This document shows positions 32,001 through 43,925 of a stretch of DNA of 48,853 nt, in pieces (position 1 is the first letter of the stretch; the number at the start of each line of letters is the position of its first letter). A model generated the notes under the pieces. It worked only from the letters and a program-made list of their open reading frames with translations. It was not told the origin of the DNA and ran no database searches. The stretch lies in assembly GCA_001414485.1 (NCBI GenBank), contig LLEY01000290.1, positions 1 to 48,853 on the forward strand, given 5' to 3'. The position numbers were made by a program, and so were the translations under genes. Origin of the DNA: Calycina herbarum. Lineage: Eukaryota; Ascomycota; Leotiomycetes; Helotiales; Pezizellaceae.

Positions 32001-35000
32001 GGTATAGACTAGCTTTTTAAAGAGTGTCGAGGACTTAGTATATATACTAGCGGTAAGAGTATAAGTCGTCTAAAAAGATAAGAATATTATTCAAGTATAC
32101 TATATAGAATATATCTAAGAAGAGGTATAAGACTTCGTTAATCCTAGCTTAAAATATTAGAGGTATATTAGTTAAGTCGAATAGTATAACTAATAACTTA
32201 AAAAGACTATACCGAGTATTAAATACTATAAGTTACTTATCTTCTTCTCGTACTCTAATATAGTTAAACGCTACTATAACGTTAAACTTAGTATAATACT
32301 TAGCTATACTTAATCTCTAGAGAGTCTCTTAGATACGAGGAATCGGGTATCGATTCTTAATTATAATATTATTAAGCTATCTATAGTCTACGCAAAAGCG
32401 TAGGCCTTCTTCTAGCTTCTTAGTAAATAGTATAGACGATGCTACTAGTAATATACTAGCTCTTATAAAGCTCTTATCGAGTTACTCTTTTAGGTATTTA
32501 TATAAGACTTCTAATTCTCTAACAGATATATTATATAGTAGATTATAAGATACTTTCGTTCCTAGTTTTAATTTAATATAGAGATCGTAGTTCTAGTAAG
32601 AAGATAACTCGTCTACTACTTATAGCTAGAAAAGTAGAAGATATCGATAGTACTACTAAGGTAGTAAAGAGACTAGATTAATAGTCTTTAGGTTATTATA
32701 TTTATTAAGGCTTTTCTAAATATTACTAAGCGAGACTTCTTAAAGATATAGCTTAGCTGCTTCTTAGTAATATTAAAACTACTAGTATACTACTTCTTTA
32801 AGATAGAGTTATTTTTCTATATACTTATAGCTAGTAAGACTATTATCTATTTATTACTTAGATAGTACTAGTAGATTAAGATATATTAGTAGATTAGAGT
32901 ATTACTAACTAGTAAGCTCTTTTAGCCTCTAGTCGATTTCGTATAGTAATAGAGAGAATACTTCTACGTCTTATTATCTAGCGTAAGTATAGAATACTAC
33001 TATATTAATTATCTTTAGAGTATCTTTAGTAGCTTTAGTATAACTATAGACTAATGCTTTGTCTCTTTTTATATAATACTTATAGTCTTAGTTAAACTAT
33101 AAGGTATTCTTTCTCTAGTTAATTAGAGAGTTATATTTTATAAGCTAAGGCTTTCTAAGTATAATCTTATAAGAGCTAAGCTTAGTAACGTAAAAGCGTT
33201 ATTAGTAGTTAATATACTAGCTTATATATAGGTTAAGAGTAATAAAGTAGGTAAGGTTCTCTACTAACGAAGATAATCTATTAGATACGAAGGCTTTATA
33301 CTTATATCTAGTAGAAAGTCTCTAGATTAATATCGAGTTCTTTAATCTATAATATATAATACTAGCTTTTCTTCTAAAAAGAAGATATCTATAATTATAT
33401 TATAATTAAACTTAATATCGTTGTAAAGTGTAAATTTAAATCGACCGGGTAACTTTCTATGCTTTTAGTAATACTTATAGTATTTAGTAAGATGTTATAG
33501 AATATCTTACTCGACGTCGTAACTGGCACGCTCGAGTATACGTTATAAGCGTAGTATAGATAGATAACTAAAGCGCTTATAAAGGCGTCTAATATCGATA
33601 TTTATAAGATAATATAGGGATTCTTATACGAGGTTATATATAGCCTTATTCTAGAGTAGAAAGAGGTGTTTAAATCGTTGTATAATTCTAAATTAATCGG
33701 TTTCTCTCTCTTTCTTATTCTCTTAAATAAGAACGTTTTTAAGGTTATTAAACGAGATATATAATTTATCTATATTATTAATATATAGAATAAATAGCGT
33801 ATCTAAGTATATAATATAGAATTCTATATAACTAATAAGTATCTTAATAGTAATTAATCTAAGAGAGAGAGTATATCTCTTACTAAACTAGATAAACTAG
33901 CCTTTAGTTTTCTTATTAATAGAAATACCTCGAACGTACTTAGTATATATAAGATATTAATTATATTCTACGCTTAACTTTCGTATAGCCTCGGTATCGA
34001 TTATAACGCTAAAGAAGTAATCTTATACGTACTTTTTAGTAGTAGAAGTAAATACCTCTTTTATAAACTTATAACTCTTTTTAGAAGTATTATCTAGGAT
34101 TAGTAGTAGGATATATCTACTAGATATATACGTTCGTACTAAGTTTATTAAATTAGTAGTAAGAGTTTAAGTACTCGAATTATCGATATATTCTATAGAA
34201 GTAACTAAATAGTAGATAACCTTACCGTCCGAGTTACTATTACCGTTAAATAGTATAATACTTTAAAGTGTCTTAGATATATCTTCTTCTTTAGTACGTT
34301 CGACGTTAGTAATATTAGTATAGTAGACTCTCTTAACAAAGGCGCTATTCTTTCCTCGGAAGCTACCTTTGTTACTCTTTTACTATTTAGTAAAGTAACG
34401 ATCCTACTCTTTCTAAGTATAGTTCTAGGATCGGTGTCTCTTCTTACTATATATATAGTACTTATTACTTTTTATAGATTTATACTAGTAGCTATAAGAA
34501 CTACTAGAATTGTTATACTTATAGAAGTAACGATTAGTTATCAAAGTCTTAGTATTTAAGATATTATAACTTACTTTGTAATTATAAATAGAGCTTCTTA
34601 AAAGAGTAATAGTACTTTAAAGTAACGAGTTTTATAGTAAGATCGAGTATATACTTTAGTATTCTAGTACTTCCTCGTATATAATAAGTAGCTTATTAGC
34701 TAATTATCTATTACTTTATATATCCTTAGGAAGTCTATAGCGAAGTTCTTCTAATTTAGATAATATCTTCTTAAAATACTAGCTAGGTGTCTTTTCCGAA
34801 TATTCTAGCTTAGCTTTAGTTTATAAGAATATAATACGATTCTACTTAGAGGATTAACCTCTTAAGTATAGCTTATTCTTAAAGTATAATTAGATAGTAG
34901 TAGAAAGAACGTCGTATAACTAATTAGTTCCTTTCTTAAAAACACTAGTATAAAAGTAGTTTAATATCTAACTCTTAAGTATAATAGAGAAAGTAAGATT

Positions 35001-35700
35001 ATATACCAAAGGTGATATACTATAACGATTATATATATCCTTGAATATTCTTAACTTAAGCTTAAAGCTATCTCTCTTACTACTATACTTTTGTTTATTC
35101 GAATATAACTTTATAAGGTTACTAAGTATAAAGGCAGAGTTGTCTATCTAGCTATTACTAGAATAGCTGTCTATAGCTAGTTAGCTTATAAGAGCGTTCT
35201 AGGTTATAAAAGCTACTAGTAGTATTATAGAGATAGGAATATTAGAAGCGTATACTATAGTTCCTTAGCTAATCTCTAGGAATTAGTTAGAGTAAGCTTT
35301 AATATATATATATCTTATAGCTATCTCTTTTAACTGAGTTCGATTCTTAATAACTTATTATCTTAGCTTCTTAATAGTCTATTCCGTTCGGTTAACCTCT
35401 TAAGCTATATTATAGAGTACTCTTAGTATAAGTGTCTTATATCTATCTATCTCTATCTATACACCTCTATTACGTAGTAGCTTATATATTCTAATAAGAG
35501 TATTTCTTACTATATCTTCGAACTTTGATTTAGACTAGTTATCAAAGTCTATATAGTATACTTTCTATAGATAATCGTTATCTATATTATCGACGTTATA
35601 ATTCTTTATCTTCTTACTTATAAAAGTCGTAGCCTTCTTATTCTTAACCTACTATAGTAGTAGTGCTATAGTGTCGAGAGAGTTCTAGTATTATTAGATA
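29075..35700 (-). mobile_element. Ty3/gypsy chromovirus gypsy B, copy 1
   Basis: Minus-strand element, right to left. Gag is at about 34.4-35.6 kb, with a zinc knuckle near 34434-34480 whose three Cys all read Tyr and whose His is kept. RT has YLNN instead of YLDD at 32086-32097 and AFLGFINFYRRFI near 31815-31858. RNase H (SQYDDNGVLYLVAF, then ELLAIVQAFEVW, then VITDYSNLEYFTTKKQLTRYQ) spans 31380-31670. Integrase follows, with a C-terminal chromodomain near 29440-29560. A gypsy A solo LTR splits the integrase at 29990-30349. Homology with copy 2 ends near 29075. LTRs of this family could not be defined. Thoroughly RIP-mutated. Confidence 0.87.
29990..30349 (+). repeat. Solo LTR of gypsy A inside gypsy B integrase
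   Basis: 360 bp running TATAACGGTTTATATCC to TTCGGCCTATAACA, the reverse orientation of gypsy A. It has a perfect 5-bp target duplication GCTAC (29985-29989 and 30350-30354). Gypsy B copy 2 has the uninterrupted sequence at the matching place (CGTACGTAGTTCAGCTATAAG, about 43005-43026), confirming the insertion. Confidence 0.93.
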
Positions 35701-36245
35701 AATAGATATATATTATTTTTAGTACTTATAAGTTACTAAAACCGGGTGAATTATCTTGTTATTTTAGTACTTTTATAAGTTACTAAAATCAGGTAAATTA
35801 TCTTTATAGATAATATTATAAGTTAGAGAGGTTATAAGGTTATAAGGTTATATTATAATTTAGAGAGGTTATAAGATTATAAGAGTGTTATAATTCAGAG
35901 AGGTTATAAAGTTATTATAACTATACTATAAGTCTAAGAGTTTATAGTAGTATTATCGAGAGTATAACTAGTAGAAGGAGTCTCTTTCGAAGAGGAGTCT
36001 ACTTTATATAACTACGTAACTATACGTAAGCTTATAATTCCGAGAACCGCGATACGTATAGCTAGTTTTTCTAATCTACGCGTATAATACTAATCAGTGT
36101 TAGTATAACTTAGTAGCTAATAGTATAATATAAAAATAGTATATTATTATTCATATATATAGAGTAAAGTTAGCTACTCTATCTACTTAAATAGACCTTA
36201 AGCGAGAAGATTACGTAGAGTGCTATTTACTCTAATTATATCGAC
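35701..36245. repeat. Direct-repeat leader between the two gypsy B copies
   Basis: Two copies of a roughly 45-bp unit (TTTAGTACTT...TAAGTTACTAAAA...GAATTATCTT) lie at about 35717-35803. Three copies of AGAGAGGTTATAA with AT-rich spacers follow at 35822-35912. They may belong to the untranslated leader or 5' LTR of gypsy B copy 1. The rest, up to where copy 2 begins near 36246, shows no recognised element. Confidence 0.45.
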
Positions 36246-36877
36246 AAATACTATAAAAGAGGTTATCTTAGAGTATAACTCTTTAGACTATATATCCGCT
36301 ACTATTCTCTCCTAGTACTACGATAGTATATTATACCTAGTCGTCTTTATATTAAGAGTCTTCGATCTAGCTAAATATAACTCTAAGATTTATAATAAAG
36401 AGCTACTTACTATTATTCAAGCTTTTAAAGTATAGTACTTAGAACTCTTAGAAATAGTCTATCTAATCTTAGTTATTACTAATTACTCTAATTTAAAATA
36501 CTTTATAACTATAAAGTAGCTTACTCGCTACTAAGTATACTAGAGCGAATTCCTTTTCTAGTTTAACTTTGTTATTAAGCTAGTACCTAGAAAAGTAATA
36601 GCAAAAGTAGATAGTAGAATAAGGCTTTCTTAGAATCTACTCTTATTATCTAATAACCCTCGAGTACTATACTAGTAGTAATCACTTCTAAAACCTTATA
36701 ATTTAGACCTAGCTATATATATAACACTCTTTTAAGACGAATTTATATCTATAGAATAGAACCTAGAAGAGCTAGAGCTAGATAATCTTAAACTTACTCG
36801 ACTTCTTTATAAAAGCTATTAAGAAGACCTATTTTAGACTCGTGTTTCTAGAGAGATAAATAGAATAGACTATATAC

Positions 36878-37427
36878 TATAATAATATATTAGTATCTAG
36901 TATACTTAGACATAAGTGCTTAAGTGTATATAGACCTAAAAGTTAAGCTTAGTCGGAATATCACGTGACCTCGTGGTTCTGATGTGTCTAGAGCACTCTA
37001 GAGCAACGCGTTAAGTTTTATATATTAATTACATATACTTCTACATACGTATTCCGTTTACGGAAGTGGCGTTTTATAGCGTATACCGCATGCGTATTCC
37101 GTATACGTATATACAAAGAGTCCTTTGTACACCGCATACGTATTCCGCATACGTATATACAAAGAGTCCTTTGTACACCGTATACGTATTCCGAATGCGT
37201 ATATACAAAGAGTCCTTTGTACACCGCATACGTATTCCGAATACGTATATACAAAGAGTCCTTTATACACATGTGTATATAACTAGGTCCTGGGATGTCT
37301 ACCCAGGACACATACACACATATATACACACACATACATACACACACATATATACATACATACATATATATACATAATTTATACCCTTGACTTCTGCCTT
37401 CTGCCCTCTTACATGACCATTTTAATA
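36878..37427 (+). repeat. 5' LTR of copia-1 copy 2
   Basis: 550 bp. It has a single copy of the 83-bp segment that is duplicated in the 3' LTR, about four 46-bp hairpin units (37090-37265) and a CA/TA microsatellite (37308-37375). It ends TTTTAATA where the other LTRs have TTTTAACA. An apparent 155-residue minus-strand frame is repeat translation. Confidence 0.92.
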
Positions 37428-37440
37428 TAGTAGCAATGCC
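37428..37440 (+). other. Candidate primer-binding site of copia-1
   Basis: TAGTAGCAATGCC directly follows the 5' LTR. With one G-to-A reversion the first bases become TGGTAGCA, the pattern expected to pair with the 3' end of an initiator methionine tRNA as in Ty1. The gag ATG (37436) overlaps it. Tentative because the host tRNA is not known. Confidence 0.4.
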
Positions 37441-38218
37441 GACTCTCGATAAAGTTATAATACAGAAGCTTAAAGGCTCTGTCAACTATGAAGTCTAGGC
37501 TATACGCACCAAGGCCTTCCTTACTAAGGAAGGACAACTTAAGTATATTATGTCGTTCATCGAAGGCGATATAAACCAAGACCTTAAGGTATTAAGTAAT
37601 ATATAATTACTTATAGAAGATAGGCCTCTTCTATAAATCCAAGATAAACTTAATACTAAAGAGGCTTAGGATACACTTAAGAACCTATATAGCCCTAAAG
37701 GATTCTCATTAGAATTCCTACTTTATAGAGAATTCTTTAATACCTCTTTAGACAAATACTCTTCTATAGAAGAATATCTAAATAAGGTTAAATACTTTAG
37801 TAATCAACTTAAAGCTAAGAGTATAGAACTCCCTCGATAAGTAGTTATAGCTTAGGTTCTTAATAACCTAAGCAAGGACTACGAAAGTATTATATCTAAT
37901 ATAACGCAATCTCTTCGAAACGATATAGACTCCTATACTATAGAGAATCTATTCTCGAATCTTATAGACGAGTCTAAACGACAAGAGTCTAAGGAAGAAG
38001 AAGTGTTTATAAGCCCTGCTTATAAGAAGGGCTATAAGGGGAAGAAACCTTATAAAGTTACAAAAGGCAGATACTGTAACTATTATAAACAAACTACACA
38101 CCTTATAGACGAGTGCTATTATCTACACCCCTCGAAGGCTCCTAAACACTTTAAGTTTAAGAGAGGAACACTTAGGTCTAGCCCTAAGGAGAATATAAGA
38201 GAAGAGAAGAGCCCTTAA
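37436..38218 (+). pseudogene. copia-1 gag
   Basis: Starts at a surviving ATG (MPTLDKVIIQKLKGSVNYEV, with the next Trp codon TAG). It reads as a UBN2-type Gag: FFNTSLDKYSSIEEYLNKVK and VLNNLSKDYESIISNI. It then has a basic stretch and the zinc knuckle CNYYKQTTHLIDEC (about 38070-38112), where the second Cys has become Tyr while the other Cys, His and Cys remain. About six internal TAG/TAA codons. The last 71 codons (38003-38218) stay open. Confidence 0.85.
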
Positions 38219-38399
38219 GAGATAAGGGATAATAACGTTGATATTATGTTTATAAATCTCAACTATAATAATATACAAATCGCCGATAATAAGGACAATG
38301 ATATTAGTCTAGATAATCTAGACTTTAAGGTAAATAATAACTAGAACCTAAATAACTCTACTAATAAGAGTATAGATACCTATAACCCCTTGTTAAATA

Positions 38400-41300
38400 A
38401 CAAAAGTACTATTATAAGTATAAATAATAAGATTAAAAAGGTATTTACTACTTACTCTAGCCCTACTATAATAGATAATAAAACTAAATTTATACTAGAC
38501 ATAGCTACTACTAAATATATAATATCTAATAAAGAATATTTTATAGACTATAGAACTAGTAATAAGTTAGTTAAGTAGGGAGAAGCTAGGACTATTAGTA
38601 TTAAGGGAGTTGGTTCTATTTATATTAGGTTTAGAGATAATAATAATAAATACTTTTTACTTAAGAACTGTTTATATATACCTAAACTAGGGTATAATCT
38701 AATTAGTTAAAGTGAACTAATAAACTCATATACTATATTTACCTCTAATAATTATTATATTAAAAATAATAAAACAAATAACCTTATAACTAAGAGATAT
38801 AAGATAAATAACTTATACTACCTAGATATTATATCTCTAAGATATAATAAAGATAATAACTATATAATACTTAATACTATTAATAATAAAAATAAAACTT
38901 ATAATATAATAAATAAGCTAACTTTACATAGGAGATTAGGACATGTTAGTCTACAAGTATTAAATAAAATTATTAATACTACAAAAGGTTATAATAATTT
39001 AATCTCTAATAAAGAGATAGATAATAGCATTATTAACTACAAGGTATATCTCCAAGGTAAATTTACTAATAAGATTAATAGATTAATAAGCGGTAGAGAG
39101 TTTACTCTACTAGAAAAGGTTAGTAGTAACCTATACGGTCCTATTAAACCTATAACTTATAATAACTATAAGTACTTTATAACCTTCCTATATAAATACT
39201 CTAGATTCTTAGAAGTTAAATTACTTAAGACTAAGAGCAAGGCCTTTAATACCTTTAAAGAGTTTAAAAATAGAGAAGAGAATAATATAAATAATAAGCA
39301 TATAAGAATATATAGTACTAATAACAGTATAGAATTTATTAATAATAAATTTAATATCTACTTAAAAGAACATAGAATAATACACCAATTATCCCCTATC
39401 TATACACCGGAATTAAACGGACTAGTAGAAATAATAAATAGAACTATACTTAATAAGGTTAGATGTCTATTATATAACGCTAATTTACTATTTATATTCT
39501 AAGAGGAAGCTGTACTAACAGCCACTTATCTATATAATAGAACTCCTTACTCTAAACTAGAGTATAAAACGCCTTATAAACTTAAATATAAGCAAGAGCC
39601 GTATATAAGTAATATAAAGACCTTTGGCTCTATAGCTTATTATAAAAATAAGTATACTAGTTTAAAGAAACTAGATGAAAAGGCGAATAAGGCTATACTA
39701 CTAAGCTTTAATAAAAACTTATATAAAGTATATAATATTATACTTAAAAAACCTCTATAGGTTAGAGATATATATATAATTAAAAATAAGTTTTTAGATA
39801 CTAAGTATAACTTAGATAATAATACATCTAATATAGATACTAACCTCTTAGAGGACTATAACAATACTAATATTAAAAATACTAAGCTCGACACGCTAGA
39901 TATAAATAAGCTAGACACAGTATATATAAATAATAAACCTAACGAGTTAGACATAAATAATATTAGAAATAATAATCTTAAATATACAGATGATCTAGAT
40001 AAACTAGCACTAGTAGCTAATATTAATAATAAGCCCACTAGCTATAAAGAAGCTATATCTAACACTAATAGTGTAGAATAGATTAAAGCTATAGAATTAG
40101 AAGTAAATAAACTAGAATCCTAGAAAACTTAGGATCTAGTAGACTTACCTAATAATAGAACCCCTCTAAAGGGAAAATAGGTATATAAAATAAAGACAGA
40201 CCTTAATAATAATATAATTAAGTATAAAGCAAGATAGGTAGTTTAAGGCTTTAATCAAATTATAGGTATAGATTACCTAGAGACCTTTTCTACTACATGT
40301 AGACCCGAGACTTATAGACTAGTATTCCTACTAGCAGTATTAAATAAATAGAGTCTATATCAATATAATATAAAGAACGCTTTTATACATACTAAAATAG
40401 ATAAAGATATCTATGTTATATAGCCTATAGGCTTTGAAAGGAATAATACTAGTAAGGTTTATAAGCTTAATAAAGCCTTATATAGTTTAAAACAGAGCCC
40501 TAGACTATAGTATAAATATCTACTAGATATATATACTAAAATAGGATTTATAGTCCTACCCTTCAATAAAGGTATCTTTATAAATAAGGAAACTAAGGTT
40601 ATTATTATATACTATATTAATGACCTTATTATAACAGAGCCTAATAAGCTTAATATAAATAAAGTAATATCTAGTATAAGTAAAGTATTAAAATTACAAT
40701 ATCTAGGGCTTATAAACCAGTTCTTAGGCATAGAAATAAAGCATGATATTAATAACCAAGTACTTACTATAAATTAAAATAAATACTTAGCTAATATAAA
40801 AGCTAAGTTTAATAAGTCTAATTTAACTCCTATAGCTACTCCTATAGAACTAGGGGTAAAATTAGACAAAAATAAAGGTCAGGCTACTAAAGAAGATATA
40901 AATATATATCAACAAGAAACAGGGTCTCTAATATATCTTAGTACTAAAACTAGACCCGATATTACTCACTCGATTAATAGATATGCTAGATTTATGGCCA
41001 ATCCTAGTACACATCACTTTAGAGCTTTAAATAGAGTATAGAAATACCTAAATCATAAACCTAGATTAGGACTATACTATAGTAATATAGATAATCAGCT
41101 AGAAGCTACCCTAAACCTAAAGGCCTTTACTGATGCCGATTAGGGAGGAGATATAATAAGTCAGAAGAGTACTAGCGGCTATACTACTTTTATAAGAGGC
41201 TACATTATTAGCTGGAATACGACTTTACAAAAGACTATAGCTTTATCTAGCTATAAAGCTGAATATATGTCTTATAAAGAAGTTATAAAAGAAATTATCT

Positions 41301-41600
41301 ATTTAAATAACTTAGTAGAATATTTTAATAATCTTATATACCCTAATAATAATACTACTATTCCGATTCTATTAACAGATAGTAAATCAGCTTTAAAATT
41401 AGCTAATAATCCTAAATTTCATAAAAGAGGTAAATATATAGATATTACATATCACTTTATAAGAGACGCTATAACTAGTAACCAAGTAAGGCTTATATAT
41501 ATAGGCATAAAAGACTAAATAGCCGATAGCTTTATAAAAGGACTAGATAAAGTAAAGCATGATAAGTTTATTACTACTTTAAATCTTCGTCTAAGTTAAT
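38400..41600 (+). pseudogene. copia-1 pol (protease, integrase, RT, RNase H)
   Basis: The protease region near 38490-38575 reads LDIATTKYIISNKEYF where LDSGAT is usual. Integrase has LHRRLGHVS (about 38924-38950) with both following Cys lost (YKVYLQG). RT has YIND at 40613-40624, with only the first Asp of YVDD changed, and NKALYSLKQSPRL near 40468-40506. RNase H has FTDAD then TAG (about 41126-41144) and SSYKAEYMSYKEV near 41248-41286. Stops sit mostly at Trp and Gln positions. The polypurine tract AGGGGAA precedes the 3' LTR. Confidence 0.9.
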
Positions 41601-41650
41601 TTATATATAAGCTAAATATAGTATAAGTATATATCTACCTTACAGGGGAA

Positions 41651-42283
41651 TATAATAATATATTAGTATCTAGTATACTTAGACATAAGTGCTTAAGTAT
41701 ATATAGACCTAAAAGTTAAGCTTAGTTAGAATATCACATGACCTCGTGGTTCTGATGTATCTAGAGCACAAGTGCTTAAGTATATATAGACCTAAAAGTT
41801 AAGCTTAGTCAGAATATCACGTAACCTCGTGGTTCTGATGTGTCTAGAGCACTCTAGAGTAACGCGTTAAGTTTTATATATTAATTACATATACTTCCGC
41901 ATACGTATTCCGTTTACGGAAGTGGCGTTTTATAGCGTATACCGCATACGTATTCCACATACGTATATACAAAGAGTCCTTTGTACACCGCATACGTATT
42001 CCGCATACGTATATACAAAGAGTCCTTTGTACACCGTATACGTATTCCGAATGCGTATATACAAAGAGTCCTTTGTACACTGCATACGTATTCTGAATGC
42101 GTATATACAAAGAGTCCTTTATACACATGTGTATATAACTAGGTCCTGGGATGTCTACCTAGGACACACACACACATACATACACACACACACATACACA
42201 CACACATATACACACACACATATATACACATAATTTATACCCTTGACTTCTGCCTTTTGCTCTCTTACGTGACCATTTTAACA
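41651..42283 (+). repeat. 3' LTR of copia-1 copy 2
   Basis: 633 bp with the 83-bp segment in tandem (first unit from 41684, second from 41767), four 46-bp hairpin units and a CA microsatellite (42162-42232). Ends GACCATTTTAACA followed by TATAC. Confidence 0.93.
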
Positions 42284-43925
42284 TATACCTTACTTAAAGG
42301 AAATAGCCTTATTAGAATGTTATATTACTAAGAGTAAGCTCTACTTTTGAGATAGACTATACGTCTTAGATACTAAGCTTAGAGTCTAGCTTCTTTAGAA
42401 AATCTACGATTTAGTTAAGAGTAGCTACTCTAGTAAGAATAAGATATTTAAGCTAGTATCTAGAGACTACTAGTAGCTTAAACTTTATAAGAATATTAAG
42501 TAATTCGTTAAAGCTTATAAGAGTTACCTTTGAAATAAGTTTTCCTAGCTATAATACTAGAGTACTTTAAAGCTACTCTCTATTCTAACCTAGTAGTAGA
42601 AGAACCTGTCTATCGATTTTATAGAACTAATTATAATAATAGACAGTTATAACTAGATTATAGTAGTTACTAATAGACTTACGAAGAACTACTATATTAT
42701 TCTATATTATTCAAAGTAGACTACTATCGACTTAGCTTACTTATTTATATAAGACGTCTAGAAGCTTTATAGTCTACTAGACTCTATTATCTCTAATAAA
42801 GGCTCGCTATTCGTTATAGTTTTCTAGAAAACAGTCTATAATATATTATATATACGAATCGACCTTTCTACTGTCTACTACTCTAAGACCGATAGCTAAA
42901 CCGAAATCGCTAATAAATCTATTTCTAAGTACCTCCGTTAGTATATCGATTATACTTAAGAGGATTAGGTTTAGCTCTTACTACTAGCTAAGTTTGCTTT
43001 AAAGAACGTACGTAGTTCAGCTATAAGTATATTACTCTTCTTTATAAATAATAGTTACTATTCTTAAGTAAGCTTTAGCTCTTCTTAAGCTATATCTGAT
43101 TCTTAAAGCGTAGTTGCTAGTATAACCTTTGCTACGAAGATAAGAGACGTCTTAGTACTTCTACGTACGAACCTTCTTATTTTAAGAGATAAGATAGAGG
43201 AAGCTACTAACGTCTACCGATTACTAGCTCTAGTATATAAAGTAGAAGATATAGTTATACTTAGTACCTGGAATATTAAGTTAGCTAAACTAATTCCTAA
43301 GTTTAACGCTAAGTATATTAGTCTCTTCTATATACTTTAAACTATAAACTCTTATATATATAAACTAGAATCGATCTATAACGTATTCTATACTAACCTA
43401 CTACGCTCTACTATTAGAACACTTATACTAGAATAGACGAATTAATCTCTACTACTAGTAGTAATCGACGACAGTAGACACGTACTCTAGGCTATAGAGG
43501 AGATAGTAAATTTAAGAAGAAATAAGACTAGATTCTAATACCTTATTTAATAGTAAGGCTATAGAGCAGAGGCGGACTCGTAGAAGCTATTAACTTATAT
43601 AATATATAGTACTATCTCTATTTATTAGTTTAAGAAGCGCTTTCTATATAAGTTAAAACCTACTAAAAACAAACGACTATAAGCCTAGAAAGACTACGAG
43701 AGAGATAAAGAGAGATAAGGAAATTAAGTAGGAAAAGAGGACCTTATATAAGAGTTTTTAATTTAGTAAATAAGCTCGCTTCTAAGTAGCTCGCTAAGGG
43801 AGATTACGAATATCGCGGATATATTCTTCTATAGATATATAAATAGCTAAGGAAGAGCTTCTCTCTTCCTTTCTTCTTCGCGAATAATCTATTTCTTAAT
43901 CTATACTATAATAATATCTTATTAA

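Larger units (their letters stand above)
36878..42283 (+). mobile_element. Complete Ty1/copia element copia-1, copy 2
   Basis: 5406 bp with 5' LTR 36878-37427 and 3' LTR 41651-42283, flanked by the target duplication TATAC (36873-36877 and 42284-42288). It lies inside gypsy B copy 2 and carries gag, protease, integrase, RT and RNase H in copia order. Closely similar to copy 1 at 1-3573; differences are mainly C/T and G/A, with some positions less mutated here. It is therefore the reference copy for the family in this window, though it too is inactive. Confidence 0.95.
36246..43925 (+). mobile_element. gypsy B copy 2, truncated at the 5' side and split by copia-1
   Basis: The gypsy B pieces are 36246-36877 (from within RNase H onward) and 42284-43925, parallel to copy 1 but in opposite orientation. 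The second piece reads integrase core (DRGSLFVTVFWKTVYNIL near 42800-42855, then TDSQTEIANKSISKYLRQYI) and the chromodomain (EEIVNLRRNKTRFQYLI then GYRAEADS, 43497-43590). The sequence on the two sides of the copia insertion joins exactly as in copy 1 (AATAGA then CAGACTATACGTCTTACTT in copy 1). With copy 1 it makes a long imperfect inverted repeat. Confidence 0.87.

Noticed and set aside
37090..37272. CRISPR-like spaced repeats
   Set aside because: The 46-bp units are contiguous tandem copies without unique spacers, in a eukaryotic LTR.
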